From the NCBI RefSeq assembly GCF_937893305.1, contig NZ_CALBGN010000012.1, positions 124,001 through 188,000 on the forward strand: DNA of 64,000 nucleotides, given 5' to 3'. A program made the position numbers and the translations under genes. Every line of letters begins with the position of its first letter. The stretch's first letter is position 1. Below are positions 53,192 to 62,532 of the stretch, one piece after another. Under the pieces are notes generated by a model that was not told the DNA's origin, ran no database searches, and saw only the letters and a program-made list of their open reading frames with translations. This DNA comes from an uncultured Helicobacter sp. Its GTDB lineage: Bacteria > Campylobacterota > Campylobacteria > Campylobacterales > Helicobacteraceae.

Positions 53192-55738
53192 TTAAAGTGT
53201 ATAATCTTGTAAAAGATTAAAATTTAAGTAACGATAGATTTGCGACTCCTTACCTTCAATCTTTTTAGGGATTAACTCTAAATACTCTTGTTTGCTTGGA
53301 ATTTTTCCCAGCAAAGCACACGCTGCTGCAAGCTCTGCACTTCCAAGATACACTTGCGCTCCTTTACCCATACGATTATCAAAGTTTCTTGTAGAAGTTG
53401 AAAATACTACCGCATTATCCCTAACACGCGCTTGATTCCCCATACACAAGCTACAACCCGGAATCTCAATTCTAGCTCCAGCAGCCCCAAAGAGAGAATA
53501 ATAACCTTCATCTGTAAGTTGTTTTGCGTCCATTTTTGTAGGCGGTGCTACCCAAAGCGTTGTAGGCACCATTCCCTCTCCACGCAAAACCTCACCAAGT
53601 GCGCGATAATGCCCAATATTTGTCATACAGCTTCCGACAAACACTTCATCGACTCTATGTGGACGTTTAGAATCACCTAAAATTTCACTAAGCGTTGCCA
53701 CATCATCAGGGTCATTTGGGCAAGCAAGAATCGGTTCTGTAACTTCATTAAGATCAATCTCAATCACTGCTGCATACTCCGCATTAGAATCTGCTTTTAA
53801 TAACACAGGATTATCAATCCATTCTTGCATTTTTCGCGCTCTTCTTTGTAAAGTTTTTGCGTCTTGATACCCAGCTTCTATCATTGCATTAATCAATGTA
53901 ATATTGGATTTTAAATACTCAATAATTGGTTCTTTATTAAGTGCAACACTACAAGCTGCCGCACTTCTCTCTGCGCTCGCATCACTTAGCTCAAACGCTT
54001 GTTCCACTTTCAAATCTGGTAAGCCTTCAATCTCTAAAATTCTACCACTAAAAATATTTTTCTTTCCTTTTTTTTCAACCGTTAGCAAGCCTTGTTTAAT
54101 TGCATAATATGGAATCGCATTAACCAAATCTCTAAGTGTAATACCCGGTTGCAACTTACCGCTAAAACGCACAAGCACAGATTCTGGCATATCAAGTGGC
54201 ATAGAACCCGTAACTGCAGCAAAAGCTACTAGCCCACTACCTGCTGGAAAGCTAATTCCAATAGGGAATCTTGTATGAGAATCCCCACCTGTGCCAACAG
54301 CATCAGGCAAAACCATACGATTTAACCAAGAATGAATCACTCCATCTCCCGGACGCAAGGCAACTCCACCACGACTACTCATAAATTGTGGCAAAGTCGC
54401 ATGCAATTTAACATCAGCAGGCTTTGGATAAGCAGCAGTATGACAGAAGCTTTGAAGTACAAAATCCGCACTAAAACCAAGAGAAGCTAACTCTTTTACT
54501 TCATCTCTCGTCATTGCTCCTGTGGTATCTTGACTTCCAACAGTGCTAACGCGTGGCTCGCAATAAGTTCCGGGCAAAATCCCATCCACTCCACAAGCAC
54601 GCCCTACCATTTTTTGCGCTAAAGTAAAGCCTTTTGCGCTAGAGTTTGGCTGTGCAGGTTTGGCAAAAATCTCCTCTTTTGGTAAATTTAGCACTTCTCT
54701 AGCCTTTGTGGTTAGCCCGCGCCCAATAATCAAATTAATACGACCACCAGCACGGATTTCATCTGCCATTGTGTTAGGTTTTAAATCAAACCTAGAAACG
54801 ATAGCTCCATTTTTGCAAATCTCTCCCTTAAAAGGATAAATCTCAATTACATCGCCTTCATTTAGTTCGGTAACTGGTGCAACAATCGGCAAACAACCAC
54901 TATCTTCACAAGTATTAAAGAAAATTGGAGCAATCACGCCACCAATCACTAATCCTCCAGCCTTTTTATTAGGAATATATGGAATCTCACGCCCCATATG
55001 CCATACAAGAGAGTTACACGCAGATTTTCTAGAACTACCCGTCCCCACAACATCTCCCACATAAACAAGCGGATAACCTTTTTCTTTAAGTTTCGCAATT
55101 CTCTCAAAAGCATTTTGCGTTCTAGCCTTTAGCATTGCTTGAGCGTGAAGCGGAATATCACTTCTTGTAAAAGCATCTCCAGCTGGACTTAAATCATCTG
55201 TGTTAGTTTCGCCATCAATCTTAAAAACAACTGCTGTGATTTTCTCTTCTAAAGCAGGCTTACTTAAAAACCACTCCGCATTTGCCCAAGACTCCAAAAC
55301 TTCTTTAGCATAAACATTACTCTTAGAAATCTCTACAACCTCATTAAACGCATCATACACAAGCAATGTATGCTTTAAGGCTTCAGTGGCAGCTTTTGCA
55401 AGTGTGGAATCGCTAGATTTTAAAGCCTTAAGAAGCGGATTAATATTGTAACCCCCAAGCATTGTGCCAAGCAACTTAACAGCTTCTACATTTGAGATTC
55501 CATTAATCTTTTCTTTTCCTTCTACTATGGAATCCAAAAACTCTGCCTTGACTTGTGCGGCTTCATCAACTCCTGGACTTACGCGGTTTGATAGCAATTC
55601 TATAAGCTCTTGTGTTCTCTCCCCCTTTTTTAAAAGCGTAATCACTTCTAGTGTTTGCTCTCTGGTTAGTGGTAGTGGTGGAATATTTTGTTTTGCGCGT
55701 TCTTGCACTTGTTTATCATATTCTTCAAAGAAACTCAT
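53192..55738 (-). CDS. acnB: Aconitate hydratase B
   Basis: Citric-acid-cycle enzyme converting citrate to isocitrate; AcnB also acts on 2-methylisocitrate and, as apo-protein, can bind mRNA. The 848-residue chain has the AcnB order: an N-terminal HEAT-like domain, the swivel domain (GDVVGTGSSRKSACNSLVWH), then the catalytic core with cluster cysteines in VGSCMTNIGHY and GCSLCMGNQARV. AAGGAG precedes the ATG. It stands alone. Confidence 0.97.
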   Translation of the reverse strand: MSFFEEYDKQVQERAKQNIPPLPLTREQTLEVITLLKKGERTQELIELLSNRVSPGVDEAAQVKAEFLDSIVEGKEKINGISNVEAVKLLGTMLGGYNINPLLKALKSSDSTLAKAATEALKHTLLVYDAFNEVVEISKSNVYAKEVLESWANAEWFLSKPALEEKITAVVFKIDGETNTDDLSPAGDAFTRSDIPLHAQAMLKARTQNAFERIAKLKEKGYPLVYVGDVVGTGSSRKSACNSLVWHMGREIPYIPNKKAGGLVIGGVIAPIFFNTCEDSGCLPIVAPVTELNEGDVIEIYPFKGEICKNGAIVSRFDLKPNTMADEIRAGGRINLIIGRGLTTKAREVLNLPKEEIFAKPAQPNSSAKGFTLAQKMVGRACGVDGILPGTYCEPRVSTVGSQDTTGAMTRDEVKELASLGFSADFVLQSFCHTAAYPKPADVKLHATLPQFMSSRGGVALRPGDGVIHSWLNRMVLPDAVGTGGDSHTRFPIGISFPAGSGLVAFAAVTGSMPLDMPESVLVRFSGKLQPGITLRDLVNAIPYYAIKQGLLTVEKKGKKNIFSGRILEIEGLPDLKVEQAFELSDASAERSAAACSVALNKEPIIEYLKSNITLINAMIEAGYQDAKTLQRRARKMQEWIDNPVLLKADSNAEYAAVIEIDLNEVTEPILACPNDPDDVATLSEILGDSKRPHRVDEVFVGSCMTNIGHYRALGEVLRGEGMVPTTLWVAPPTKMDAKQLTDEGYYSLFGAAGARIEIPGCSLCMGNQARVRDNAVVFSTSTRNFDNRMGKGAQVYLGSAELAAACALLGKIPSKQEYLELIPKKIEGKESQIYRYLNFNLLQDYTL

Positions 55739-55775
55739 TGTCTAACTCCTTGCAAGTATTTTAGTTTTACTTAGA

Positions 55776-55781
55776 ATCATA
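55776..55781 (-). promoter_or_regulatory. Probable -10 box of acnB
   Basis: TATGAT on the minus strand with an extended TG (TGTATGAT), 37 bases before the acnB ATG. The 231-base gap 55739-55969 holds this promoter and that of cysK; I see nothing else in it but AT-rich DNA. Confidence 0.45.
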
Positions 55782-55969
55782 CAAAAAAATCCACCTGTTT
55801 GCATAAAATTAGATAAATATTTTTTAATCTTTTTTAAAAAAATGTGTAAAAATGTGCTTTTTTTCTACAATTTATAAAATAATTTAAATTTTTAAATTTA
55901 TTATAAGTTTCAATATTTTAAAAAAATCATTAAATATCTTTAACAATAAAATTAAAAAGGAGTTCTTTT

Positions 55970-56887
55970 ATGAAAATTATCCATTCTATAACCGAAGCAA
56001 TCGGCAACACACCACTTCTAAAACTAGAAAAACTCTCCAAAGAGTGTGGAGCAAATATTTTTGCAAAATGTGAGTTTTTCAATCCTACAAGCTCCGTAAA
56101 AGACAGAATTGCTCTAGGAATGATTGAAGATGCACTTCAAAGTGGAACAATCACCAAAGAAACGATTCTTATTGAACCAACAAGCGGAAACACAGGTATA
56201 GGACTTGCTTCAGTTTGCGCTGCAAAAGGTATTAAACTTATTCTTACAATGCCAGAATCTATGAGTATAGAGCGCAGAAGGCTTATGGTGGCATTTGGAG
56301 CAAAACTTGTTCTAACGCCAAAAGAAAAAGGAATGAAAGGCGCAGTAGAAAAAGCTATAGAACTTCAAACAAACACGCCAAATTCTATAATTTTACAGCA
56401 ATTTCAAAACCTTTCAAACCCTAAAGCACACAGAGAAAATACCGCACTTGAGATTTTAGAAGCACTAGAGAATCAAGTAGATATTTTTATCTCAGCAGTT
56501 GGCACAGGTGGGACATTAAGCGGAGTTGGTTCTATCTTAAAACAACGCAATCCTAATGCAAAAGTGATTGCTGTAGAGCCCATAAATTCTGCAGTCTTAA
56601 GCGGAGAAGCACCCGGACCTCACAAGATTCAGGGAATAGGAGCAGGGTTTATCCCAGATACATTAGAAAAAAGCCTTATTGATACAATTTTAAAAGTTGA
56701 TGTAGAATGGGCATATAAAGAAGCTAGAGAAATTGCTAAGACTGCAGGAGTTTTAGTTGGAATCTCAAGTGGAGCAAACCTTTGGGCAGCGCGTGAAATC
56801 GCTAAAACTAATCCGGGCAAAAATATTGTAACAATTCTTTGTGATACAGGTGAGCGATATTTAAGCACCGAACTTTATGAAGATTAA
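55970..56887 (+). CDS. cysK: Cysteine synthase (O-acetylserine sulfhydrylase)
   Basis: PLP enzyme that makes cysteine from O-acetylserine and sulfide. The PLP lysine is Lys44 in TSSVKDR; the substrate loop TSGNTGIGLA and the phosphate loop GTGGTLSGVG are intact. CysK and CysM are hard to tell apart; the length (305) and GEAPGPHKIQGIGAGFIP favour CysK. AAGGAG seven bases before the ATG. A weak hairpin follows the stop. Confidence 0.93.
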   Translation: MKIIHSITEAIGNTPLLKLEKLSKECGANIFAKCEFFNPTSSVKDRIALGMIEDALQSGTITKETILIEPTSGNTGIGLASVCAAKGIKLILTMPESMSIERRRLMVAFGAKLVLTPKEKGMKGAVEKAIELQTNTPNSIILQQFQNLSNPKAHRENTALEILEALENQVDIFISAVGTGGTLSGVGSILKQRNPNAKVIAVEPINSAVLSGEAPGPHKIQGIGAGFIPDTLEKSLIDTILKVDVEWAYKEAREIAKTAGVLVGISSGANLWAAREIAKTNPGKNIVTILCDTGERYLSTELYED

Positions 56888-56901
56888 TTTTATAGAATTA
56901 A

Positions 56902-56922
56902 GATTCTAAGAAATATAGAATC
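56902..56922 (+). terminator. Weak hairpin after cysK
   Basis: GATTCTA and TAGAATC pair over 7 bp around a 7-base loop, 14 bases past the stop; followed by CAAAATTTAAAG. The arms again use the GATTC/GAATC core. Confidence 0.4.
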
Positions 56923-56979
56923 CAAAATTTAAAGATTTAATAAGTAACATTATCACAAAATTTTATGAGAAATTCTCAG

Positions 56980-56985
56980 TATAAT
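56980..56985 (+). promoter_or_regulatory. Promoter -10 box ahead of a structured non-coding stretch
   Basis: TATAAT in AGTATAATTAC, 284 bases before thiC. A transcript would start near 56992. The distance and the hairpin behind it point to a separate RNA or a long thiC leader. Confidence 0.5.
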
Positions 56986-56991
56986 TACAAC

Positions 56992-57070
56992 GCCCATTTG
57001 AAAAATATCACCATAAGAGTCTAAGGCTAGCACAATCCTCAAGTGTTAGCTAGATTCTTTCAACGATTAA
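56992..57070 (+). ncRNA. Candidate structured small RNA or leader upstream of thiC
   Basis: The 376-base gap between cysK and thiC holds a strong hairpin: arm 57015-57033 (AAGAGTCTAAGGCTAGCAC) pairs with 57043-57060 (GTGTTAGCTAGATTCTTT) over 17 pairs with two G-U pairs and a two-base bulge, loop AATCCTCAA. Flanking TTTGAAA and TTTCAAC can extend it. A TATAAT stands 7 bases before the likely 5' end. No reading frame of note is inside. It has none of the THI-box elements (CTGAGA, ACCTGATCTGG), so it is not a TPP riboswitch. The rest to thiC is AT-rich with a second TATAAT at 57215. Confidence 0.45.
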
Positions 57071-57214
57071 ATCTTTCTAAGTTTTCTTTATTCTTCATTA
57101 ATAAAATTTTTTAAAAGCACTTAACCTTAAAGAAGTTTGGTTTTTAAAATTTTATGAAATTTCACACAAAGAAAAGCTAAAATTTATTTTTATTTTGTTA
57201 CCTTATTGCCTTAA

Positions 57215-57220
57215 TATAAT
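57215..57220 (+). promoter_or_regulatory. Probable -10 box of thiC-mrp
   Basis: TATAAT 43 bases before the thiC ATG, giving a short leader of about 37 bases. Confidence 0.5.
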
Positions 57221-57263
57221 CTAAAAAACTATAAAACCAAATTTTGCAAATTAAGGAGTATTT

Positions 57264-58610
57264 ATGCGAAGCAAATGGGTACAATCCCGTCAAAATGACA
57301 CCATACGCACACAGCTACATTATGCTAAAAAGGGAATCATTACACAAGAAATGGAATATGTTGCAAACATAGAGCATTTAAATCCAGAAATTGTGCGCAA
57401 AGAAATCGCCAAAGGACGATTAATTTTACCTGCAAACATTAATCATACAAACTTAGAACCTATGGGTATTGGAGTTGCAACACGCACAAAAATCAACTCT
57501 AATATAGGTAGTTCTGCGCTTGCAAGCTCTATTGATGAAGAAGTGCAAAAAACACTTGTTTCTATCAAATATGGAGCAGATACAATTATGGATTTAAGCA
57601 CAGGTGGCGATTTGGATTCTATTAGAGAGGCAGTCATTAAACACTCTAGCGTGCCAATTGGAACTGTGCCGATTTATCAAATTTTACACGATGTAAAAAA
57701 CGATATTAATGCCTTAACGATTGATAAAATGCTAGAAGTTATGGAGCGACAAGCAAAGCAAGGGGTGAGCTATTTTACAATCCATTGTGGATTTTTATTA
57801 GAACATATGCCACGCCTTGCAAAACGCAAAATGGGCATTGTTAGTCGTGGCGGAAGTTTAATGGCGGCGTGGATGATGCATTATCACAAGCAGAATCCTT
57901 TCTATGAAGCTTTTGATGATATTTTAGCAATTTGTCAAAAATACGATGTATCTTTAAGCCTTGGAGACTCTTTGCGTCCGGGCTGTTTGGCTGATTCTAG
58001 CGATGAAGCACAGCTTGGCGAACTTAAAGTTTTAGGAGAACTCACACTTAGAGCTTGGGAAAAAGATGTTCAAGTAATGATTGAAGGACCTGGGCATGTG
58101 CCATTAAATGAAATTGAGCGCAATGTGGAGCTCCAAAAAGAGCTTTGCCACGAAGCACCTTTTTATGTATTAGGACCACTTGTTACAGATATTGCCGCAG
58201 GATATGATCATATCGCTTCTGCTATGGGAGCAGCGATTGCTGCTTGGAAAGGTGTTGCAATGCTTTGTTATGTTACACCAAAAGAACATTTAGGATTGCC
58301 AAACGCAAAAGATGTGCGTGAAGGTATTATTGCTTATAAAATCGCTGCACACGCAGCAGATATTGCACGAGGCAGAACAAATGCAAGACTAAGAGATGAT
58401 GCAATGAGTAATGCACGCTACAATTTTGATTGGAATAAACAATTTGAACTTGCCTTAGATCCAGAAAGGGCACGCGAATACCACGACGAGAGCCTGCCTC
58501 AAGAAGTGTTTAAAGACGCAAAGTTTTGCTCAATGTGTGGTCCAAAGTTTTGTAGTTACAAAATCTCACAAGATATTATAGAAAATACTCAAGAAAAGGA
58601 AGCCGTATGA
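57264..58610 (+). CDS. thiC: Phosphomethylpyrimidine synthase (radical SAM)
   Basis: Rearranges aminoimidazole ribotide to HMP phosphate for thiamine. The C-terminal cluster motif CSMCGPKFC (CxxCxxxxC) and the core stretches GADTIMDLSTGGDLD and MIEGPGHVPLNEI are present. With 448 residues it is the short form without the long N-terminal domain of E. coli ThiC. AAGGAG before the ATG. The stop overlaps mrp by four bases (ATGA). Confidence 0.96.
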   Translation: MRSKWVQSRQNDTIRTQLHYAKKGIITQEMEYVANIEHLNPEIVRKEIAKGRLILPANINHTNLEPMGIGVATRTKINSNIGSSALASSIDEEVQKTLVSIKYGADTIMDLSTGGDLDSIREAVIKHSSVPIGTVPIYQILHDVKNDINALTIDKMLEVMERQAKQGVSYFTIHCGFLLEHMPRLAKRKMGIVSRGGSLMAAWMMHYHKQNPFYEAFDDILAICQKYDVSLSLGDSLRPGCLADSSDEAQLGELKVLGELTLRAWEKDVQVMIEGPGHVPLNEIERNVELQKELCHEAPFYVLGPLVTDIAAGYDHIASAMGAAIAAWKGVAMLCYVTPKEHLGLPNAKDVREGIIAYKIAAHAADIARGRTNARLRDDAMSNARYNFDWNKQFELALDPERAREYHDESLPQEVFKDAKFCSMCGPKFCSYKISQDIIENTQEKEAV

Positions 58611-59722
58611 ATCAAGAACAATTAATTAATCTTTTAAAAGAAGTGATTTATCCAAATTTTGAAAAGGATATTGTAACTTTTGGATTTGTCAAAGAAACTT
58701 TAACAGAGGGTGATTCTGTGGCAATTCGCGTAGAGATCCCATCAGCTTCAAGCGAGATTGCAGAGAAATTGCGTGAAAATATCACACAAAAACTTAACAC
58801 ACAAGGAATCACTAGGATTAATTTAGACATCAAACAACCAAAGCCACAAACCCAAACACAAAAACCACAAAGCACAAAAAACCTTGCACCGCAAATCAAA
58901 AATTTCGTAATGGTAAGCAGCGGAAAAGGTGGTGTAGGTAAATCCACAACAAGCGTTAATCTAGCAATTGCTCTAGCACAACAAGGCAAAAAGGTTGCTT
59001 TACTTGATGCGGATATTTATGGTCCAAATGTGCCAAGAATGTTAGGATTAGAAAAAGATAAACCAGAGGTTGATCAAAAGCTTAAAAAACTTATCCCCTT
59101 GCAAGCTTATGGGATTGAGATGATTTCAATGGGTGTGCTTTATGACGAGGGACAAAGTCTAATTTGGCGTGGTCCTATGATTATTCGCGCTATTGAGCAA
59201 ATGTTAAGTGATGTGTTATGGGGAGAACTTGATGTTATGGTGATTGATATGCCACCAGGAACCGGTGATGCACAACTTACACTTGCTCAAAGTGTCCCTG
59301 TAACAGCTGGTATTGCTGTATCTACTCCACAAAAAGTTGCACTTGATGATGGAGCAAGGGCTTTAGATATGTTTGCAAAACTCAAAATCCCACTTGCTGG
59401 AATCGTAGAAAATATGAGTGGTTTTATTTGTCCGGGTTGTGGTGAAGAATACGATATCTTTGGCAAAGGCACAACAAGTGAAGTTGCAAACGCATTTAAT
59501 ACACAAGTTCTAGCGCAAATCCCTATTGAACCTGTTGTGCGTGAGGGAGGAGATAGTGGAAAACCTATTGTATATTTTCACCCAGATTCAAAATCTGCTA
59601 AAGAATATTTAAAAGCAGCTAAAATGCTTTGGGATTTCATTGAAGAAGTTAATACTAAAAAACTTGCTGATAATGCCGCAATTCAACCTATTAATACAGG
59701 AAAATCCGCCTGCTCATCTTAA
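58607..59722 (+). CDS. mrp: Mrp/ApbC (Nbp35-like) Fe-S cluster carrier ATPase
   Basis: Carries Fe-S clusters to target enzymes; ThiC is a 4Fe-4S enzyme, so pairing with thiC makes sense (ApbC defects cause thiamine-related phenotypes in Salmonella). It has an N-terminal DUF59-like domain (1-90), a linker rich in Gln/Lys/Pro, the deviant Walker A SSGKGGVGKST, DADIYGPNVPRMLG, and a CPGC metal motif. 371 residues. Confidence 0.94.
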   Translation: MNQEQLINLLKEVIYPNFEKDIVTFGFVKETLTEGDSVAIRVEIPSASSEIAEKLRENITQKLNTQGITRINLDIKQPKPQTQTQKPQSTKNLAPQIKNFVMVSSGKGGVGKSTTSVNLAIALAQQGKKVALLDADIYGPNVPRMLGLEKDKPEVDQKLKKLIPLQAYGIEMISMGVLYDEGQSLIWRGPMIIRAIEQMLSDVLWGELDVMVIDMPPGTGDAQLTLAQSVPVTAGIAVSTPQKVALDDGARALDMFAKLKIPLAGIVENMSGFICPGCGEEYDIFGKGTTSEVANAFNTQVLAQIPIEPVVREGGDSGKPIVYFHPDSKSAKEYLKAAKMLWDFIEEVNTKKLADNAAIQPINTGKSACSS

Positions 59723-59724
59723 TA

Positions 59725-59741
59725 AAAGTTGGAATCTAAAA
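59725..59741 (+). repeat. Dispersed 17-base repeat, copy (intergenic)
   Basis: AAAGTTGGAATCTAAAA, forming the left arm and loop of the terminator at 59728-59751. Confidence 0.8.
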
Positions 59742-59751
59742 AGATTCCAAC
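59728..59751 (-). terminator. Terminator between mrp and the accessory cassette
   Basis: GTTGGAATCT and AGATTCCAAC form a perfect 10-bp stem with AAAA loop. On the minus strand it starts one base after the TAG of the 552-residue gene and is followed by TTTTATT, so it ends the cassette transcript; it lies between convergent genes and may also stop mrp. Confidence 0.8.
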
Positions 59752-59752
59752 T

Positions 59753-61411
59753 CTACAACTGCAATTTTCCTGTTCTATTTGGCATTTCTAATATCTGCTT
59801 GACATCATCCATATTTTTAATGCATAAAGTCTCTCCATACAGATTACAAATGCCATTGAGGGCATTATAGATTCCAATATCATTATTGTTTGCATAGGCA
59901 AGTTGATAATCTCTAAATGAAGAATCTATAGCCATTAATCTTTTGCGGTGTGTTTCTTCAATAAGCTGTTCTAGCGTCTCTCTATTTTCCATTAATGCAG
60001 GTAGTTTTTCCACAACTAAATTTGCTATTTCTTCTGCCCTTAGCTTTGCCTCATTCCTTGCGGCAAACACACCAAAGAGAGCATCTATTGCCATATCTAT
60101 ACTTCTACTTGTAACAACAACGGCAAATGCACTTGCGACAATAGCCAATACAGGAGCTATAAAAGGGGCAAGTGGTGCTAAAGGCGTAGCACTCAATGCA
60201 GTTTGCATTTGTGCCTCTAAACCTACTACCCCAACAACCCAAGATGCTGAAAAAAGAGATTTTAAAATCGTTTTTGTAAGCGTTCTAAAATCCTTAATTT
60301 CACCTTCTATATAAGAATATATACCATTATAAATGGACTTTGCAGAAGTTCGTATGGCTGCCCAAAGCTGCTTTAAACTTCCAGCCACACTTTTAAAAAC
60401 TTGACTTGCAATCCCAACTACTACATCAATCGCACCAAATCCAGCACCCCTTGTAAAATTACTTTGAAAAGTTTCTTTTACCTTTTGCAACAATCGTTTG
60501 ATTCTAGTCATAATGGAAGTTTCAGAATCCACTTTGCCACTCAACATATCTTTTACTTCCCAAATGATTCCATTTGCAAGTGTTGATAGAGCAACAACAA
60601 TCGCATCGCTAAGTCCTGCTTGAGCTATATGTCCGCTTGCCGCTATGCTTTGAGTAAGCACTGCGGTTGTGCGTGGATTTTCAGCCATAAGGCGATTGCA
60701 AGTGTTGCTTGCATTAAGCTTTTCTAGGGCGATTTTGGCTTGTTCTGCTTTTGCAACAGCTTTTTCATCATTTGGATTTTGTTTTCCTTTTGCAATCATC
60801 GCTTCCAAGTTTTCCTTATGTGTCTTATATTCATCAAAAGGCACTTTAAGCGTATCTGGTGCTGTATCACCATTTAAATATCTGTCTTTAAGCAACCCTT
60901 CTGTATCTTTAATGACTTTGAGCTGTGAAGATTGCACTACATTGCCATTTTTATCAAGGGTTATTGTATCTGTGGTATTATGATTCTTTGTTGCAAAATC
61001 GCCAATCTTGTCAAAATCCATATTTTTCACTTCATCGCTATAATGTGTGAGAATATACTGAATCTTTGCCCTACCTTTCTCATTAAGATTCTCTAGTTTT
61101 TTACCGCTTGCAAGCATTTCACGCGTATTTTTAATATCATAGAGCGTATCTGTTGTATAGGTTTTCTTGCCAGTGTTTAAAAGAGAATCTTGTATATTTT
61201 GATGACCTACATCAATCTCTTCATAAGTTTGCCCAAAATATCCTGGATTATTCTTGTGTTGATTGTATGCTTTGCTTGTATCAAGCGTCATTTGCACACT
61301 TGCCCCATACGACGCATAGGTGTTTAAGCTAAAGATATTTAATCCAAAGCGAGCCAAAGTCTGCGTGCCAATTTCATCAATCACTTCTTCATAGAGTGCT
61401 TTTTGTGCCAT
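59753..61411 (-). CDS. Large accessory protein with hydrophobic C-terminal segments, unknown
   Basis: A 552-residue protein with no signal peptide. The first 260 residues are polar and helical. Hydrophobic or amphipathic stretches follow near 265-285 (SDAIVVALSTLANGIIW) and 330-350, and a long one near 390-440 (Ala/Pro/Val-rich with PLAPLAPFIAPVLAIVASAF). A charged helical tail has EEIANLVVEKLP. This arrangement suggests a protein that inserts in membranes, but I do not know the family. Last gene of the four-gene minus-strand cassette, 52 bases after the 338-residue gene. Confidence 0.65.
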   Translation of the reverse strand: MAQKALYEEVIDEIGTQTLARFGLNIFSLNTYASYGASVQMTLDTSKAYNQHKNNPGYFGQTYEEIDVGHQNIQDSLLNTGKKTYTTDTLYDIKNTREMLASGKKLENLNEKGRAKIQYILTHYSDEVKNMDFDKIGDFATKNHNTTDTITLDKNGNVVQSSQLKVIKDTEGLLKDRYLNGDTAPDTLKVPFDEYKTHKENLEAMIAKGKQNPNDEKAVAKAEQAKIALEKLNASNTCNRLMAENPRTTAVLTQSIAASGHIAQAGLSDAIVVALSTLANGIIWEVKDMLSGKVDSETSIMTRIKRLLQKVKETFQSNFTRGAGFGAIDVVVGIASQVFKSVAGSLKQLWAAIRTSAKSIYNGIYSYIEGEIKDFRTLTKTILKSLFSASWVVGVVGLEAQMQTALSATPLAPLAPFIAPVLAIVASAFAVVVTSRSIDMAIDALFGVFAARNEAKLRAEEIANLVVEKLPALMENRETLEQLIEETHRKRLMAIDSSFRDYQLAYANNNDIGIYNALNGICNLYGETLCIKNMDDVKQILEMPNRTGKLQL

Positions 61412-61463
61412 ATTTATCCTTTATAAGCTATAAGAGATTACAAATCCCTTACTTTTTAGAAAC

Positions 61464-62480
61464 TCATTCTCCCCATCTTTCTTGAATCTCACTCATAAGT
61501 TCTTTGCATTTTTCCTGATGTTCTCTTAGACGTTTTGTTAATTCATCTTCATCATTCATTATAGGGGCATTGATGGTTGTAACAACTACTCCTGCGAGTT
61601 GCATTAAGGTTTTTAACACCCTTTGTTCTATTTTGTTCCAAATGAATATGCTTACACCTTTGTCCCGCATAATGCTTTCTACTTCTCCAATTAACTCCTG
61701 TATTTCTTGCCTATTTGTTTCCAAGATTCCTATTTTTTCGCTACTTTTAGCAAGTATTTGCCTATGTGTTAAAGCTTCACCTTTCATAGCCTCACACAAT
61801 GCTTCCACGCTATCATAATACGCATAAGCATCATATTTTTTCTTTTCAGAACTTGCTGCAAAGACTGAAGCCGCCACAGCGATAACAGGAGCTACTACAA
61901 TGCCACTAAGCACCAAAGTCCCTCCAGCCATTCCTAACCCACCAGCAGCCAAAGAGCCACCGCCAAACCACGCTAAAGTCGCATTTGTAGCAGCCACACC
62001 ACTTAGAGCACTAATAGCAGTCCCCGTTGAAGCAGTTGCTAATAACCCAGCCCCACCAAATGCACCAAATCCAGCCAAAGCCCCAGCAACAGCACTCCCA
62101 GCAACAGCACCTAGCGTTGTCTCTAACGACACGATAGATTGTCTTATTTCTACGAGTTTATCTATTGTTTCTTTTCCTACAATGTTTGCAAAATCTACAT
62201 TACTTTTTATATCAAGCTTGTCTATAAGCTCTGCATAGCTTGTTAGCTCATTTTCAACAATATTTGCTTGCAATTGCCCTAATTTTTCAAAAGTATCTTG
62301 TGTTGCTTTTCTTGCTTCATTGAGATCAGATTCTGTCTCATCATACAATTCTTTTGCCCTATTGTGCCAATAATCAGCTGTCTTTGTATCCTTATACGCA
62401 TCATAGCCCTTTTTAGCTCCAAATGCAGCAGTTGTCAATGCTGCTCCTCCAAGTAAAACTGGTATCAATGGTAATGGCAT
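61464..62480 (-). CDS. Glycine/alanine-rich membrane-associated accessory protein
   Basis: A 338-residue protein. The N-terminus has a short hydrophobic stretch (IPVLLGGAALTTAAF), then a coiled-coil segment (about 35-118), then a glycine-zipper-like hydrophobic block (about 120-212) with GAVAGSAVAGALAGFGAFGG at its start and AWFGGGSLAAGGLGMAGGT later, then a second charged coiled coil to the end. Such blocks are found in bacterial proteins that form or enter membranes, including toxins and effector-like proteins. The function is unknown. It follows the cysteine-cluster gene by 52 bases. Confidence 0.65.
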   Translation of the reverse strand: MPLPLIPVLLGGAALTTAAFGAKKGYDAYKDTKTADYWHNRAKELYDETESDLNEARKATQDTFEKLGQLQANIVENELTSYAELIDKLDIKSNVDFANIVGKETIDKLVEIRQSIVSLETTLGAVAGSAVAGALAGFGAFGGAGLLATASTGTAISALSGVAATNATLAWFGGGSLAAGGLGMAGGTLVLSGIVVAPVIAVAASVFAASSEKKKYDAYAYYDSVEALCEAMKGEALTHRQILAKSSEKIGILETNRQEIQELIGEVESIMRDKGVSIFIWNKIEQRVLKTLMQLAGVVVTTINAPIMNDEDELTKRLREHQEKCKELMSEIQERWGE

Positions 62481-62532
62481 ATTGCCTCCTTAAAAATTAG
62501 AATATATAAAATAGATTCTATCTATGTAGAAT

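Noticed and set aside
55739..55969. Hidden small gene or RNA between acnB and cysK
   Set aside because: Only promoter-like AT-rich sequence was seen; no hairpin, frame or tRNA feature could be supported.
57061..57263. TPP riboswitch before thiC
   Set aside because: No THI-box sequence pieces (CTGAGA, ACC...GAACCTGATCTGG) were found in the gap; the only clear structure is a simple long hairpin further upstream.
59943..62238. Plus-strand frames opposite the accessory cassette
   Set aside because: They are antisense to longer minus-strand frames with good ribosome sites, and are low-complexity Ala/Pro or Ser strings created by the opposite strand.
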